DNA of 64,000 nucleotides from an uncultured Eubacteriales bacterium (GCA_902779185.1 CACZAM010000003.1:38483-102482); one strand, 5' to 3'. Positions 7,764-16,844 are shown, numbered from the stretch's first letter. The notes: a model not told the origin generated them from the letters alone. Program-made: numbers and translations.

Positions 7764-9149
7764 ATGGGTATAATTGCAGGATTCATGGTGCCGCACCCGC
7801 CTATGATCGTGCCTGAGATAGGAAGGGGAAGCGAGGCACAGGTGGCAGAAACCACTGCCGCCTATGAGAGAGTCGCGGACGAGATAGCCGCGCTCGCGCC
7901 CGAAACCATTATAATTACCAGTCCGCACTCCATAATGTACGCGGACTACTTTCACATCTCACCCGGCAGAAGCGCGAGCGGCAGTTTCGCCGGATTCAGG
8001 GCGCCGGGCGTCAGATTTAACGAAGAGTACGACACTGATCTGGTAAGAGAGATCTGCAGGCTGGCGGATGAAGAAGACTTCCCTGCGGGCACTCTGGGAG
8101 AGCGCGACAGTAAGCTCGATCACGGCACTATGGTGCCGCTCTGGTTCATAAGAAATAAGTATAAAGGCGGAAAGATCGTACGCATAGGCCTTTCCGGGCT
8201 TCCGCTGATCGATCATTACCGGCTTGGCATGATGATACGCGAGGCCGCAGAAAATACCGGGCGCCGGGTCGTGTTGGTCGCAAGCGGAGATCTCTCGCAC
8301 AAGCTGCAGGATTACGGGCCTTATGGATATACGCCTGAAGGACCTGAATACGACGAGAGGATAATGGGCGTGATGGGGCGCGCCGCCTTCGGCGAACTCC
8401 TCGATTTTGACAGCACTTTCTGCGACAAGGCTGCCGAGTGCGGGCACAGGTCGTTCGTAATCATGGGCGGCGCGTTCGACGGCACAGCCGTCAGGGCGGA
8501 AAGGCTGTGCCACCAGGACGTAACAGGCGTCGGCTACGGCATCTGCACATTCTATCCTGAAGGTCCGGATGAAAGCAGGCACTTCCTTGAGCGGAAGATG
8601 AGCGACATCGAGGAGGATCTGAGGGCGAAGCGAGATCAGTCTGACGAATATGTGAGGCTTGCACGCGAGGCGGTCGAGGCGTATGTGCTCAGACGTGAAG
8701 TGCTTGATGTGCCTGCAGGTCTGCCTGATGAAATGCTTACTGCACAGGCCGGCGCGTTCGTTTCGATACACGAGCACGGAGAACTCAGGGGATGCATAGG
8801 CACGATCGCTCCTACAAGGAGCAATTTGGCAGAGGAGATCATCGGCAATGCGATCAGCGCTTCGACCAGAGATCCGAGATTCCCGGCCATAAAGCCGGAT
8901 GAGCTCCCATGGCTCGAGATAAATGTTGACGTGCTCGGCGAGCCTGAAGATATCGATTCGGAAGACGAACTCGATGTAAAAAGATACGGGGTCATTGTCA
9001 GCTGCGGGCACAGGAGAGGTCTTCTTCTGCCTGACCTCGACGGCATAGATACGCCGCGGCAGCAGGTGGAGATCGCCATGAAGAAGGGCGGCATACACAA
9101 ATTTGAAAAGTATAAACTTCAGAGATTCGAGGTAATCAGGCATTACTGA
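7764..9149 (+). CDS. AmmeMemoRadiSam system fusion: class III dioxygenase-like (Memo/LigB) plus AMMECR1
   Basis: 461 residues in two parts. Residues ~1-275 form a class III extradiol dioxygenase-like domain (start GIIAGFMVPHPPMIVPEIG, with TSPHSIMY and a later SGDLSHK motif), the fold also used by human Memo. Residues ~285-461 form an AMMECR1 domain, with the signature ELRGCIGTI and later DVLGEPEDI. Separate or fused Memo-like, AMMECR1 and radical SAM proteins form the conserved AmmeMemoRadiSam trio of bacteria and archaea, whose reaction I do not know to be established. The radical SAM member follows 17 bases downstream. A recent study of such genes may assign a role, but the sequence alone does not. 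Confidence 0.88.
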   Translation: MGIIAGFMVPHPPMIVPEIGRGSEAQVAETTAAYERVADEIAALAPETIIITSPHSIMYADYFHISPGRSASGSFAGFRAPGVRFNEEYDTDLVREICRLADEEDFPAGTLGERDSKLDHGTMVPLWFIRNKYKGGKIVRIGLSGLPLIDHYRLGMMIREAAENTGRRVVLVASGDLSHKLQDYGPYGYTPEGPEYDERIMGVMGRAAFGELLDFDSTFCDKAAECGHRSFVIMGGAFDGTAVRAERLCHQDVTGVGYGICTFYPEGPDESRHFLERKMSDIEEDLRAKRDQSDEYVRLAREAVEAYVLRREVLDVPAGLPDEMLTAQAGAFVSIHEHGELRGCIGTIAPTRSNLAEEIIGNAISASTRDPRFPAIKPDELPWLEINVDVLGEPEDIDSEDELDVKRYGVIVSCGHRRGLLLPDLDGIDTPRQQVEIAMKKGGIHKFEKYKLQRFEVIRHY

Positions 9150-9166
9150 AAAAAGGAAGGCGCAAA

Positions 9167-10027
9167 TTGGCTGTTTGTAAAGTTTGTTTCAGACACTGCA
9201 ATATTCCTGAAGGCGGGCTGGGCTTCTGCGGAGCCCGCACCTGCATTGACGGGGCGGTAACTGCCGCGAATTACGGCAGGGTCACTTCACTTGCCCTGGA
9301 CCCGATAGAAAAGAAACCTCTGGCGAGGTTCCATCCGGGCTCGATGATAGTTTCGGCCGGAAGCTACGGCTGCAACCTCAGATGCCCTTTCTGTCAGAAC
9401 TACCAGATATCCTGGTCTGAAGAGGCATACAGGTTTGCGGACAGGGCGGAGTTCATTCCTCCTGAGGAGCTTGCGCAGATAGCTTTCTCGGTCAGGGACC
9501 GCGGCAACATTGGCGTTGCTTTTACCTACAACGAGCCTCTGATAGGATACGAATACATCCGGGATACCGCAAAGCTCGTTCATGAGCAGGGGATGGTCAA
9601 TGTGCTGGTCACGAACGGTACGGCTGACCTGCAGGTGCTCGGTGAGCTCGCGCCTTACATCGACGCGATGAACATAGACTTAAAGGGCTTCACTGATCAC
9701 TACTATAATGAAGTGCTCGGCGGCAGCCGCGCCATGACGATGGCTTTCATCGAAGAAGCCGTGAAGCACTGCCACGTAGAGCTGACCACGCTGATCGTTC
9801 CCGGAGAAAACGACAGCGAAGAGGAGATCCGTGAGATGACATCATGGATCGCGGGCCTGACGGACGCTGAAGGCAAACTGATCGGTGCGGAGATCCCGCT
9901 TCACATCTCGAGATTTTTCCCGAGATTCCACATGACTGACCGGGACGCAACGAATGTGAGGCTCGTTTACAGGCTCGCGGATGTGGCCCGCGAAAAACTG
10001 AAACATGTATACACGGGCAACTGCTGA
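9167..10027 (+). CDS. AmmeMemoRadiSam system radical SAM enzyme
   Basis: 286 residues starting at TTG 9167 behind AAAGGAAGG. The radical SAM cluster motif CNLRCPFC places cysteines at 69, 73 and 76 (CxxxCxxC), with QNYQIS after it, as in PflA-like activases. A second cysteine group near the N-terminus (C4, C7, C11, C21, C26) could hold another metal centre. FTYNEPLIGYEY and MNIDLKGF are core barrel motifs. It should cleave S-adenosylmethionine to a radical; the target is unknown and may be the AMMECR1/Memo partner or a shared substrate. It is coupled to the preceding fusion gene. Confidence 0.9.
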   Translation: MAVCKVCFRHCNIPEGGLGFCGARTCIDGAVTAANYGRVTSLALDPIEKKPLARFHPGSMIVSAGSYGCNLRCPFCQNYQISWSEEAYRFADRAEFIPPEELAQIAFSVRDRGNIGVAFTYNEPLIGYEYIRDTAKLVHEQGMVNVLVTNGTADLQVLGELAPYIDAMNIDLKGFTDHYYNEVLGGSRAMTMAFIEEAVKHCHVELTTLIVPGENDSEEEIREMTSWIAGLTDAEGKLIGAEIPLHISRFFPRFHMTDRDATNVRLVYRLADVAREKLKHVYTGNC

Positions 10028-10085
10028 TGAAAGCCGCGCAAATGAAGCGCCGGCAGACTTATATAACACTTACCGGGGGACGGAC

Positions 10086-10847
10086 TTGAGAAAAATCACT
10101 TCTAAGGACATAGGGGCAGCGCTCCGCACATCATCGCCTATCATCGTGACCTTTATTGTACTGGGGATCGGATACGGCATACTGATGCAGAAACACGGTT
10201 ATAGTCCCGTGTGGTCGCTGCTCTCCGGAATAATCATATTCAGCGGCACCGCGCAGTTCGTCAGTGTGACGATGCTGAGCAGCGGGTCTGTGCTGATGGC
10301 AGGAATCACCGCGCTGATGATATCCGCCAGACACGTATTCTTCAGCATCTCCATGATCGGCCGCTACAACAGCGAAGGCAGGCGCAAGGGCTACCTCTAT
10401 TACGCACTCTGCGACGAGACCTACGCCATGCTCAGCAAGGATGACGGACCTGAAGGAGTCAATGTCAGCAATTACAGGCTGCTGGTTACGCTGTTTGACC
10501 AAAGCGCCTGGGTAATAGGTTCTTTCCTGGGAGGATGGATAGGCACCCTGCTCACCTTCGACTCAACGGGCATCGATTTCGCGATGACCGCTCTTTTCAC
10601 GACCGTATTCATTCAGCAATGGCTGGATAACAGGAACCATCTGCCTGCCGTGCTGGGAGTCGCCGCAACACTCGCGTGCCGTCTCATCTTCGGACGTGAC
10701 ATTTTCCTCATCCCGGCGATGGTCATAATCATAGGAGTGCTGATCGCCGCCCGCGGCAGAATAGAGCCCGAAGGAACAGATATCCGGACGGAGAACGGAA
10801 TCCCTGCCGGAAACGATGATCTTGCGGGAGGTGAGAGCCATGACTGA
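10086..10847 (+). CDS. azlC: AzlC-family branched-chain amino acid exporter, large subunit
   Basis: About 253 residues with several hydrophobic segments and the AzlC pattern: TFIVLGIGYG, FSGTAQFVSV, SARHVFFSISM, then YALCDETYA. AzlC and AzlD together export branched-chain amino acids and their analogues at the inner membrane. I chose TTG 10086, with GGGGA seven bases ahead, because the upstream ATG 10005 overlaps the radical SAM gene and adds a non-conserved hydrophilic tail. The last codons overlap the start of azlD. Confidence 0.88.
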   Translation: MRKITSKDIGAALRTSSPIIVTFIVLGIGYGILMQKHGYSPVWSLLSGIIIFSGTAQFVSVTMLSSGSVLMAGITALMISARHVFFSISMIGRYNSEGRRKGYLYYALCDETYAMLSKDDGPEGVNVSNYRLLVTLFDQSAWVIGSFLGGWIGTLLTFDSTGIDFAMTALFTTVFIQQWLDNRNHLPAVLGVAATLACRLIFGRDIFLIPAMVIIIGVLIAARGRIEPEGTDIRTENGIPAGNDDLAGGESHD

Positions 10848-11169
10848 GAACGGACACGCCATTATAGTGATCATTGTCATGGGTATGGCCGTCCTGGCAA
10901 CAAGGATCGTTCCGGTACTCGTCTTCGGAAGAGGCGAAAAAGTGCCGGAGCTCATACTCTACCTTGGCCGGGTGGTTCCTTACACAGCGATGGGTCTTCT
11001 GATAGTATATTGTCTGAGGGATATGCCGGTGCTCGAAGCGCCGCACGGTCTGCCTGAGATCATCGCTCTGGCGGCAGTTACCGTTACATACCTGTGGAAA
11101 CGCAACACGATATTCAGCGTCGTGATCGGAACAGCACTGTACATGTTTCTTGTACAGTCGGTATTCTAG
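10840..11169 (+). CDS. azlD: AzlD-family small subunit of branched-chain amino acid exporter
   Basis: 109 residues, four predicted membrane segments, with the AzlD-like core MAVLATRIVPVLVFG and VPYTAMGLLIVYCL. The start ATG 10840 overlaps the azlC stop by 8 bases and has GGGAGGTGAG before it, so translation is probably coupled. The subunit works only with AzlC. A longer start at 10816 is possible but would lie inside azlC. Confidence 0.85.
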   Translation: MTENGHAIIVIIVMGMAVLATRIVPVLVFGRGEKVPELILYLGRVVPYTAMGLLIVYCLRDMPVLEAPHGLPEIIALAAVTVTYLWKRNTIFSVVIGTALYMFLVQSVF

Positions 11170-11225
11170 GCAGCGCATATATATCATCGCTCCTTAAACC
11201 CTGAATGCTTTCGTCTCAGCAGAAA

Positions 11226-11245
11226 CGGGTCATTAAACTGACCCG
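11226..11245. repeat. 7-bp inverted repeat before hflX
   Basis: CGGGTCA (11226-11232) and TGACCCG (11239-11245) flank TTAAAC, immediately before the AAAGGA ribosome site of hflX. There is no T run, so an operator or a 5'-leader hairpin is as likely as a terminator for azlD. Confidence 0.4.
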
Positions 11246-11265
11246 AAAAGGAACCGGATAACAGA

Positions 11266-12525
11266 TTGAACGACCTTCTTACGGAAAACACAGACCATAT
11301 TGAAAAGTACATACTTGTCGCAGTCGCTTCGGGAAACGAGGAAGCCGCCTGGGACTCACTTGACGAGCTCGCGGATCTGCTGGATACCGCCGGCGGAGAG
11401 ACTGTGATGCAGGCAGTGCAGAATCTGGCTCATCCCGACAAGTCGACATACATCGGCAAGGGTAAGGCGGCGGAGCTCCGCGAGTCGATTGAGATCCACG
11501 AAGCTGACGGCATAATATGCGACGATGAGCTGACTGCCTCACAGATGCGCAACCTGTCAGAACTGACAGGTGCGAAGGTCATCGACAGAACAACACTCAT
11601 ACTGGATATCTTTGCCGCCCACGCCCGCACAAGGGAGGGCAAGCTTCAGGTGGAGATAGCTCAGCAGAAATACAGATACGCAAGGCTCCGCGGCATGGGT
11701 GAGGCCCTTTCAAGACTTGGCGCCGGTATCGGTACAAGAGGACCGGGCGAGACAAAGCTCGAGACGGACAGGCGTGTTATACAGAAGCGCATTAAAATAC
11801 TGTCGGACGATATCGAGGCCATGAAGAGGGCGCGCGACACGGCACGGAAGAAACGTTCGGTCAACGCTGTGCCGACCGCGGCCATCGTCGGCTACACAAA
11901 CGCGGGCAAGTCGACGCTGCTCAACAGGCTCACAGGTTCAGAGGTGCTTTCTGAAGACAAGCTTTTCGCGACGCTCGATCCGACTACAAGGGCGGCGCTT
12001 CTGCCCGACGGCCAGCAGGTGCTCTTCACCGATACTGTCGGATTCATTAACAAACTGCCGCATAACCTGGTCGATGCCTTCCGCAGCACGCTTGAAGAAG
12101 CCGGCTACGCGGACATTATAGTACATGTGATAGATGCCTCCGACCCGCAGGCGGAGATGCACAGAAGAGTGGTTTATGATACACTCATAGACCTCGGAAT
12201 AAGCGACAAGCCGGTCATCACGCTGTGGAACAAGTCAGACCTTGTCGACGAGGACGCGCTCTTCAGGGATTTCGGAGCCAACGCATCGGTGAAGATCTCC
12301 GCGAAGACAGGCGCCGGCCTCGATGAGTTCTACAGCGTGCTCGCGAGGCTGCTCCGGGAGAGCCGAATCTTCATAGATACGGTCATCCCTTACAAAAATA
12401 CGGCAGTGGTGGCTGAGATAAGAAAGGCGGGCCAGCTCCTTTCCGAAGAGTACGAGGAGGAGGGCATACATATAAAGGCATATGTGCCGCGCGCCCTGGC
12501 CGGCAGATATAAATGGTCAAAATGA
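11266..12525 (+). CDS. hflX: HflX ribosome-associated GTPase
   Basis: 419 residues starting at TTG 11266. The N-terminal half has the HflX signature with IGKGKAAEL and the glycine-rich RLGAGIGTRGPGETKLETDRR linker. The G domain follows: P-loop GYTNAGKST from about residue 209, DTVGF as G3 and NKSD as G4. HflX binds ribosomes and splits stalled 70S particles under stress in characterised bacteria. The C-terminal ~50 residues (HIKAYVP) are the usual end of the family. It stands between azlCD and a SanA-like gene with no obvious functional tie. Confidence 0.95.
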   Translation: MNDLLTENTDHIEKYILVAVASGNEEAAWDSLDELADLLDTAGGETVMQAVQNLAHPDKSTYIGKGKAAELRESIEIHEADGIICDDELTASQMRNLSELTGAKVIDRTTLILDIFAAHARTREGKLQVEIAQQKYRYARLRGMGEALSRLGAGIGTRGPGETKLETDRRVIQKRIKILSDDIEAMKRARDTARKKRSVNAVPTAAIVGYTNAGKSTLLNRLTGSEVLSEDKLFATLDPTTRAALLPDGQQVLFTDTVGFINKLPHNLVDAFRSTLEEAGYADIIVHVIDASDPQAEMHRRVVYDTLIDLGISDKPVITLWNKSDLVDEDALFRDFGANASVKISAKTGAGLDEFYSVLARLLRESRIFIDTVIPYKNTAVVAEIRKAGQLLSEEYEEEGIHIKAYVPRALAGRYKWSK

Positions 12526-12552
12526 CAACATAAGCAATATACAAACTTATTA

Positions 12553-13245
12553 ATGAAGAAAGCTTTAAAAATCATAGTTACAATTATTATAGCTGCAGCG
12601 GTGCTCGCGCTCGGGATCAGCGCCTATGTTACCCGGTCGGTCTCAGATGACATTGCAGGAGTCGATACCGGCAACGGAATAAGCGCGGATGAGGCTGAAG
12701 CATGCAGGAGCATCGACCCGCAGTGCATACTGGTACTGGGCTGCGCGGTCTGGGAGGATAACGAGCCGTCGCCGATGCTCAAAGACAGGCTCGACACAGC
12801 CATTGCTCTTTACAAGGCAGGCATCGCGCCGAAGCTTCTGCTCAGCGGTGACAACAGCATAGTGGAGTACAGCGAACCGGACTGCATGCTGCAGTATACG
12901 CTTGCGCAGGGGGTCCCGCCGGGGGACATATTCCTTGATTACGCGGGATTCTCCACATATGAATCTGTATACAGGTCGCATGCAGTGTTCAAAGCGGACC
13001 GCATGATAGTGGTCACACAGAAATATCACTTGTTCAGGGCGCTCAAGGCATGTGAGGCACTCGGAATTGAGGCAAGTGGTGTGGCGTCCAGCCAGCGGAA
13101 ATATGGCGGAAGATATTACAGGGAAGCGCGTGAGGTGCTGGCGCGAAATAAGGATCTTTTCAAGGGGATAGTCAAGGCGAAGCCTACATACCTCGGCGAC
13201 GAGATCCCGATAGACGGCGACGGAACCGTGACGCATCTGAACTGA
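12553..13245 (+). CDS. SanA/YdcF-like (DUF218) membrane-anchored protein
   Basis: 230 residues. A single hydrophobic segment at ~5-25 should anchor it in the membrane. The DUF218 domain follows: CILVLGCAVWEDNEPSPMLKDRLDTA, then KLLLSGDN, a central FSTYESV and VTQKYHLFRAL. This is the arrangement of SanA (vancomycin exclusion protein) and YdcF-like proteins, linked in other bacteria to envelope barrier function. The biochemical activity of the family is poorly defined. Ribosome binding looks weak at its ATG. Confidence 0.85.
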   Translation: MKKALKIIVTIIIAAAVLALGISAYVTRSVSDDIAGVDTGNGISADEAEACRSIDPQCILVLGCAVWEDNEPSPMLKDRLDTAIALYKAGIAPKLLLSGDNSIVEYSEPDCMLQYTLAQGVPPGDIFLDYAGFSTYESVYRSHAVFKADRMIVVTQKYHLFRALKACEALGIEASGVASSQRKYGGRYYREAREVLARNKDLFKGIVKAKPTYLGDEIPIDGDGTVTHLN

Positions 13246-13266
13246 ATGGTTTTCAGGAGGAAGAAT

Positions 13267-13764
13267 ATGAGCAGGATAGTGAATGAAGCGAAAGTGAAGA
13301 ACCCGCTTATAGTCGGTATCAGAGAACAGCTCGAGCACAGGGCTCTCTGGATGTACCTGCTTTGCGATGAGGCCGAAAAGCACGGACTCAAGGCTGAGGA
13401 CTTTGCGCCGGATGCCATAAAGCGCTGCGGATTGTATCAGGGCAGGAAACTGGTAGAGAAAGGCGGAAAGGGACAATCGCTCAAAGGCCTTAAAAAAGCG
13501 CTGTTCGGGTTCTTCGCGCAGAAAGTCTTTGAGATGAAGATACTCCGCTGCGATGATGACCATCTGGACATTGATTTCCACTACTGTCCGCTCGTCAAGG
13601 CGTGGCAGAAGCAGGGATGCAGTGATGAGCAGATCGCTCTCATGTGCGACCACGCGATGTGCGGCGACAGGGGCATAGGCGAGTGCTTCGGGGTGGAGCT
13701 CGATCTGCCGGGCACGATCGCGAAGGGCGATCCGACATGCCAGCTGAGATATGTCAGAAGATAA
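13267..13764 (+). CDS. L-2-amino-thiazoline-4-carboxylic acid hydrolase-like protein
   Basis: About 165 residues, starting at ATG 13267 after an AGGAGG site. The C-terminal half carries the ATC hydrolase family pattern: FHYCPLVKAWQKQGCSDEQIALMCDHAMCGDRGIGE followed by a C-terminal GDPTCQLR. In pseudomonads the family opens a thiazoline ring on the way to L-cysteine, but in anaerobic Bacillota these proteins are common and mostly untested. Conserved cysteines and histidines suggest a metal or redox site. YbaK follows after 20 bases. Confidence 0.75.
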   Translation: MSRIVNEAKVKNPLIVGIREQLEHRALWMYLLCDEAEKHGLKAEDFAPDAIKRCGLYQGRKLVEKGGKGQSLKGLKKALFGFFAQKVFEMKILRCDDDHLDIDFHYCPLVKAWQKQGCSDEQIALMCDHAMCGDRGIGECFGVELDLPGTIAKGDPTCQLRYVRR

Positions 13765-13784
13765 GCATAAAAGAGAAGAACAAT

Positions 13785-14261
13785 ATGAATGAAGCTGAAG
13801 TAAGAGGCCGCGAGTTCCTGAAAAGCAAGGGGATGAGCGACCGCATAATAGATTTCAAGAACACAGACATCACCGCGGAGAGCACGGCTCTGGCGCTCGA
13901 TGTTGATGTGGACAGGATTTGCAAAGGCCTTGCATTCAAGGGTAAGGGAGGCACGGCGATCGTGGTGATCGCGTCGGGAAAGTCCCGCGTAAATAACGGG
14001 ATGTTCAGGAACGTATTCGGATTCAGGCCTACCATGCTTCCGGCGGAGCAGACGGAGGAGCTGGTAGGGCACATTGCGGGGACCATCAATCCGTTCTGCC
14101 TGAAGGACACGGCGAAGCTCTACCTCGATCTTTCGATCAGAAAGCATATGGGAGAGACCGTGTTCCCGGGCATAGGCGGCGAGGACTCAGTAGTGGAGCT
14201 TACGGTCGATGAGCTGGAAAAACTTGCGGATCCGGTCTGCTGGGTCAAGGTGACGATCTAA
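13785..14261 (+). CDS. YbaK/EbsC-family aminoacyl-tRNA deacylase
   Basis: 158 residues starting at ATG 13785. It shows the YbaK/ProX fold pattern: AESTALALDVDVDRICKGLAFKG, VVIASGKSRVN, and the glycine-rich end VFPGIGGEDSVVELTVDELEKL. Family members hydrolyse mischarged tRNAs such as Cys-tRNA(Pro). The lysine in CKGLAF is the usual catalytic position. It may also act on other small aminoacyl substrates; the exact tRNA cannot be read from sequence. Confidence 0.82.
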   Translation: MNEAEVRGREFLKSKGMSDRIIDFKNTDITAESTALALDVDVDRICKGLAFKGKGGTAIVVIASGKSRVNNGMFRNVFGFRPTMLPAEQTEELVGHIAGTINPFCLKDTAKLYLDLSIRKHMGETVFPGIGGEDSVVELTVDELEKLADPVCWVKVTI

Positions 14262-14314
14262 AGCTGACGGTCAAAGAAACGGGCTAACAAGACGGGTAAA
14301 GAGGCGGTTTAAAT

Positions 14315-15130
14315 ATGAAGAACTATTACGGAAAAAACGTGTTTGTGACCGGAGCATCGTCCGGTATCGGAAGGGCCTGCGCTCTGATGTTCGCGAAGAA
14401 CGGCTGCGATGTCACAGGCGTATCGAGAAACACTGAAGAGAAGACAGAGAACTTTGCCGGAGGAGGCAGTCTCACCCTCAGAAAACTCGATGTTACTGAC
14501 GAAACGGCGTCCAGGGAATTCATAGAGAAGCTGCCGCAGGTGGATATAGCGATCTTATGCGCCGGCATGGGTGTTGCCGGACCGGCCGAGACAGCTCCTT
14601 CAGAGTTGACAAGAAAGCAGATGGAGGTCAATTACTTCGGCACTCTTAACGCGGCTCAGCCGTGCCTCAGCAAAATGCGCGCGTGCGGGAAGGGACTGCT
14701 GATCATAATCGGTTCGATCGCCGGAAGGGTATCGATCCCGATGCAGAGCCAGTACTCCGCAAGCAAGTATGCCCTCGAGGCTTTTACCGATGCCGTGCGC
14801 ATGGAGATGAAGCAGTACGGCGTAAAGGCGTGCATCATTGAGCCGGGCGATACGAAGACCGGGTTCACGGCGGCAAGAGAGACGCAGAGCGAAAGTGACG
14901 CCGGTTACGGCGATGTCCTTGAAAAGAGCGTCGCGAAGATGGCTTCAGACGAGCAGAACGGCAGATCGCCTGACAGCGTCGCCAGGGTGGCTCTCGCTCT
15001 GGCCGCAAGAAAAAACCCACCGGCAAGAGTGCCGGTAGGGCTTGATTACAAAGCTCTTATGATACTGCTCCGCGTGATGCCTGACCGCGCAAAGGAGCTC
15101 ATACTGAGCAAACTTTATCTGCCGAAGTGA
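14315..15130 (+). CDS. Short-chain dehydrogenase/reductase
   Basis: 271 residues with a complete classical SDR set: the cofactor motif TGASSGIGRA near residue 12, CAGMG for the central strand, an IIGSIAG serine, and YSASK for the catalytic tyrosine and lysine. The specificity loop continues with IEPGDTKTGF, as in enzymes that resemble sphingoid or ketone reductases. Cofactor is likely NADP(H), inferred from the basic residues after the first strand. The substrate is unknown. proC lies on the opposite strand immediately downstream, so the two converge. Confidence 0.9.
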   Translation: MKNYYGKNVFVTGASSGIGRACALMFAKNGCDVTGVSRNTEEKTENFAGGGSLTLRKLDVTDETASREFIEKLPQVDIAILCAGMGVAGPAETAPSELTRKQMEVNYFGTLNAAQPCLSKMRACGKGLLIIIGSIAGRVSIPMQSQYSASKYALEAFTDAVRMEMKQYGVKACIIEPGDTKTGFTAARETQSESDAGYGDVLEKSVAKMASDEQNGRSPDSVARVALALAARKNPPARVPVGLDYKALMILLRVMPDRAKELILSKLYLPK

Positions 15131-15158
15131 CTGCGCCGGAGTGACCGCACGTTATCGG

Positions 15159-15977
15159 TCACATCGAGTGTTTCTTTTCCATTATTTTATCGATGGCGTG
15201 GATCAGCGAATACCTGAAACCGGTCTCTTCAAGAGCGCTGATGCCAACGATGGTAGTCCCGCCCGGGGTGCAGATCGCGTCCTTGAGTTCGCCGGGGTGC
15301 TTACCGCTTTCCATCATGTATTTAGCAGTGCCGCTGATCATCTGCGGCACTATTTTATATGCCTGAGCTCGGGTCATGCCGTTCTTCACAAGCCCGTCAG
15401 CTATCGCTTCGATGAACACATCAACGAAAGCAGGCGCGCATCCGGCTCCCGTTCCGCCGAGAGACAGCAGTTCTGAGCTGAAGTATTCGATATTCGCGAT
15501 CTGTCCGAAAACGCCCTCAAAAAGCGCGAGCTGCTCAGGCGTGAGTGAATGCGTGGCTTCCGCAACAATGATGCCTTCGCCAATGGCGATCGGCGTGTTA
15601 GGGATGGTGCTTATATGATTGAAGCCTTCGCCGAGGTAGCTGACATAGCGCGCGTAGTCGATTCCTGCCGCTATAGAGAAGATCGGCTTGCCCTTTAACG
15701 CGCCGGCCGCGGCCTTCACCACGCCCTCAACCTGCTGAGGCAATACCGCGACTACGACTATATCGCTCGCCGCCGCGACTTCTTCAGCGCTCGCGCACGC
15801 GTTGATGCCGCGTTCCTCACATCTTGCCCGAAGCCTGTCCATGTCCCTTGCGCAGGCGAAGACCGCCGAAGGATCCACCACTTTCTTCAGAAGCAGACCG
15901 TCGCAAATGGCTCCTGCCATGCTCCCGAATCCGATAAAACCGATTTTTGCGTCCCTGATATCCATATCTGCCACCAT
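15159..15977 (-). CDS. proC: Pyrroline-5-carboxylate reductase
   Basis: 272 residues. It reduces pyrroline-5-carboxylate to proline with NAD(P)H. The N-terminal dinucleotide site is IGFIGFGSMAGAI. The C-terminal dimer domain contains SLGGTGAGCAPAFV and the proline-enzyme signature CTPGGTTIVGI. The start at 15977 has GGAGGAAAGG directly upstream. With the putative ornithine cyclodeaminase at 4450 it would give a second route to proline, so this window may encode two. Confidence 0.95.
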   Translation of the reverse strand: MVADMDIRDAKIGFIGFGSMAGAICDGLLLKKVVDPSAVFACARDMDRLRARCEERGINACASAEEVAAASDIVVVAVLPQQVEGVVKAAAGALKGKPIFSIAAGIDYARYVSYLGEGFNHISTIPNTPIAIGEGIIVAEATHSLTPEQLALFEGVFGQIANIEYFSSELLSLGGTGAGCAPAFVDVFIEAIADGLVKNGMTRAQAYKIVPQMISGTAKYMMESGKHPGELKDAICTPGGTTIVGISALEETGFRYSLIHAIDKIMEKKHSM

Positions 15978-16046
15978 CCTTTCCTCCGGTATCGATATTC
16001 TATCACGAAAGACACAGTGTTTATATCCTTATCGGGGGGCTTCGCG

Positions 16047-16055
16047 TGCTATAAT
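16047..16055 (+). promoter_or_regulatory. Extended -10 promoter before the glyoxalase gene
   Basis: TGCTATAAT at 16047-16055 repeats exactly the extended -10 found before the AraC gene at 1024. It leaves an untranslated leader of about 100 bases before ATG 16167. Confidence 0.5.
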
Positions 16056-16166
16056 GGTTTCATAGATTGCAGCGGCTTTGCCGTAAGGATGAAACCATTG
16101 ATCTCCGGAGGCAGAGCTCCTCCGATAGAATCAGGAAGCGAAATGAAACCGGGCAAGAGGTGCAGT

Positions 16167-16529
16167 ATGAGATTCAGGAACTTTCTCATAGTCGTGAAGG
16201 ATATAGAAAAGGCGAAGCAGTTCTATCATGATCTGTTCGGCTTTGAGGTGCTCGTCGACTTTGACGGCAACATGATCCTCACGGACGGACTGGTACTCCA
16301 GGAGGAGAAGTACTGGAAGGAGTTTCTGCAGAAGGACGTGATCCCTGAGAACAACTCGTGTGAGCTCTACTTTGAGGAGAGCGACATAGAGGCTTTCGTT
16401 GAGAAGCTGGAGCGGCTGTACCCGGATACGAAGTTTGTCAACAGGCTGATGACGCACTCCTGGGGACAGAAAGTCGTCAGGTTCTATGATCCGGACGGTA
16501 ATCTCATTGAAGTCGGAACACCGGTCTAG
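16167..16529 (+). CDS. Glyoxalase/bleomycin-resistance (VOC) family protein
   Basis: 120 residues forming one vicinal-oxygen-chelate domain: FRNFLIVVKDIEKAKQFYHDLFGFEV at the start and VRFYDPDGNLIEVG at the end, the two usual half-domains. Such proteins bind a divalent metal and act on glyoxals, fosfomycin or aromatic substrates, or simply bind ligands. Specificity cannot be assigned. ATG 16167 has GAGGTG upstream; the frame is open to 16017 and ATG 16143 is an alternative, but the conserved domain starts at 16167. Confidence 0.82.
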   Translation: MRFRNFLIVVKDIEKAKQFYHDLFGFEVLVDFDGNMILTDGLVLQEEKYWKEFLQKDVIPENNSCELYFEESDIEAFVEKLERLYPDTKFVNRLMTHSWGQKVVRFYDPDGNLIEVGTPV

Positions 16530-16543
16530 GGGGAACTCAGGAA

Positions 16544-16837
16544 ATGGCTGACGGCAAATGGGTGATGACAGAGGAAGATTCGAAGAGAGTCGATCTGACA
16601 TACGGCGGCTCAGGCCTGCAGAACCTGCATGACCTGCCGAACTACGGACAGCATAGAGCTGTTGACGACCGTGGCGGGAAGGCTGCCGCGAAGTGTGCTT
16701 TCTGCGGCTCGGATGATCTTCAGTCAGGCTTCGGCGGATTCGGCGAGGGCTTCGGATACAGATCCTGCAAGTGCAGAGCTTGCGGAGGATCGACCGACTT
16801 CGTGTATAAGGATGAAATAGGAAAATACTTCAAATAG
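16544..16837 (+). CDS. Small zinc-ribbon-like protein, unknown function
   Basis: 97 residues. I do not recognise the family. The centre contains CAFC and, after a glycine/phenylalanine-rich loop (GFGGFGEGFGYRS), CKCRAC, a pattern of four or more cysteines that should bind zinc. It lies 14 bases after the glyoxalase gene and 7 bases before trmL, so it is probably co-transcribed with both. Confidence 0.65.
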   Translation: MADGKWVMTEEDSKRVDLTYGGSGLQNLHDLPNYGQHRAVDDRGGKAAAKCAFCGSDDLQSGFGGFGEGFGYRSCKCRACGGSTDFVYKDEIGKYFK

Positions 16838-16844
16838 GAGATCG

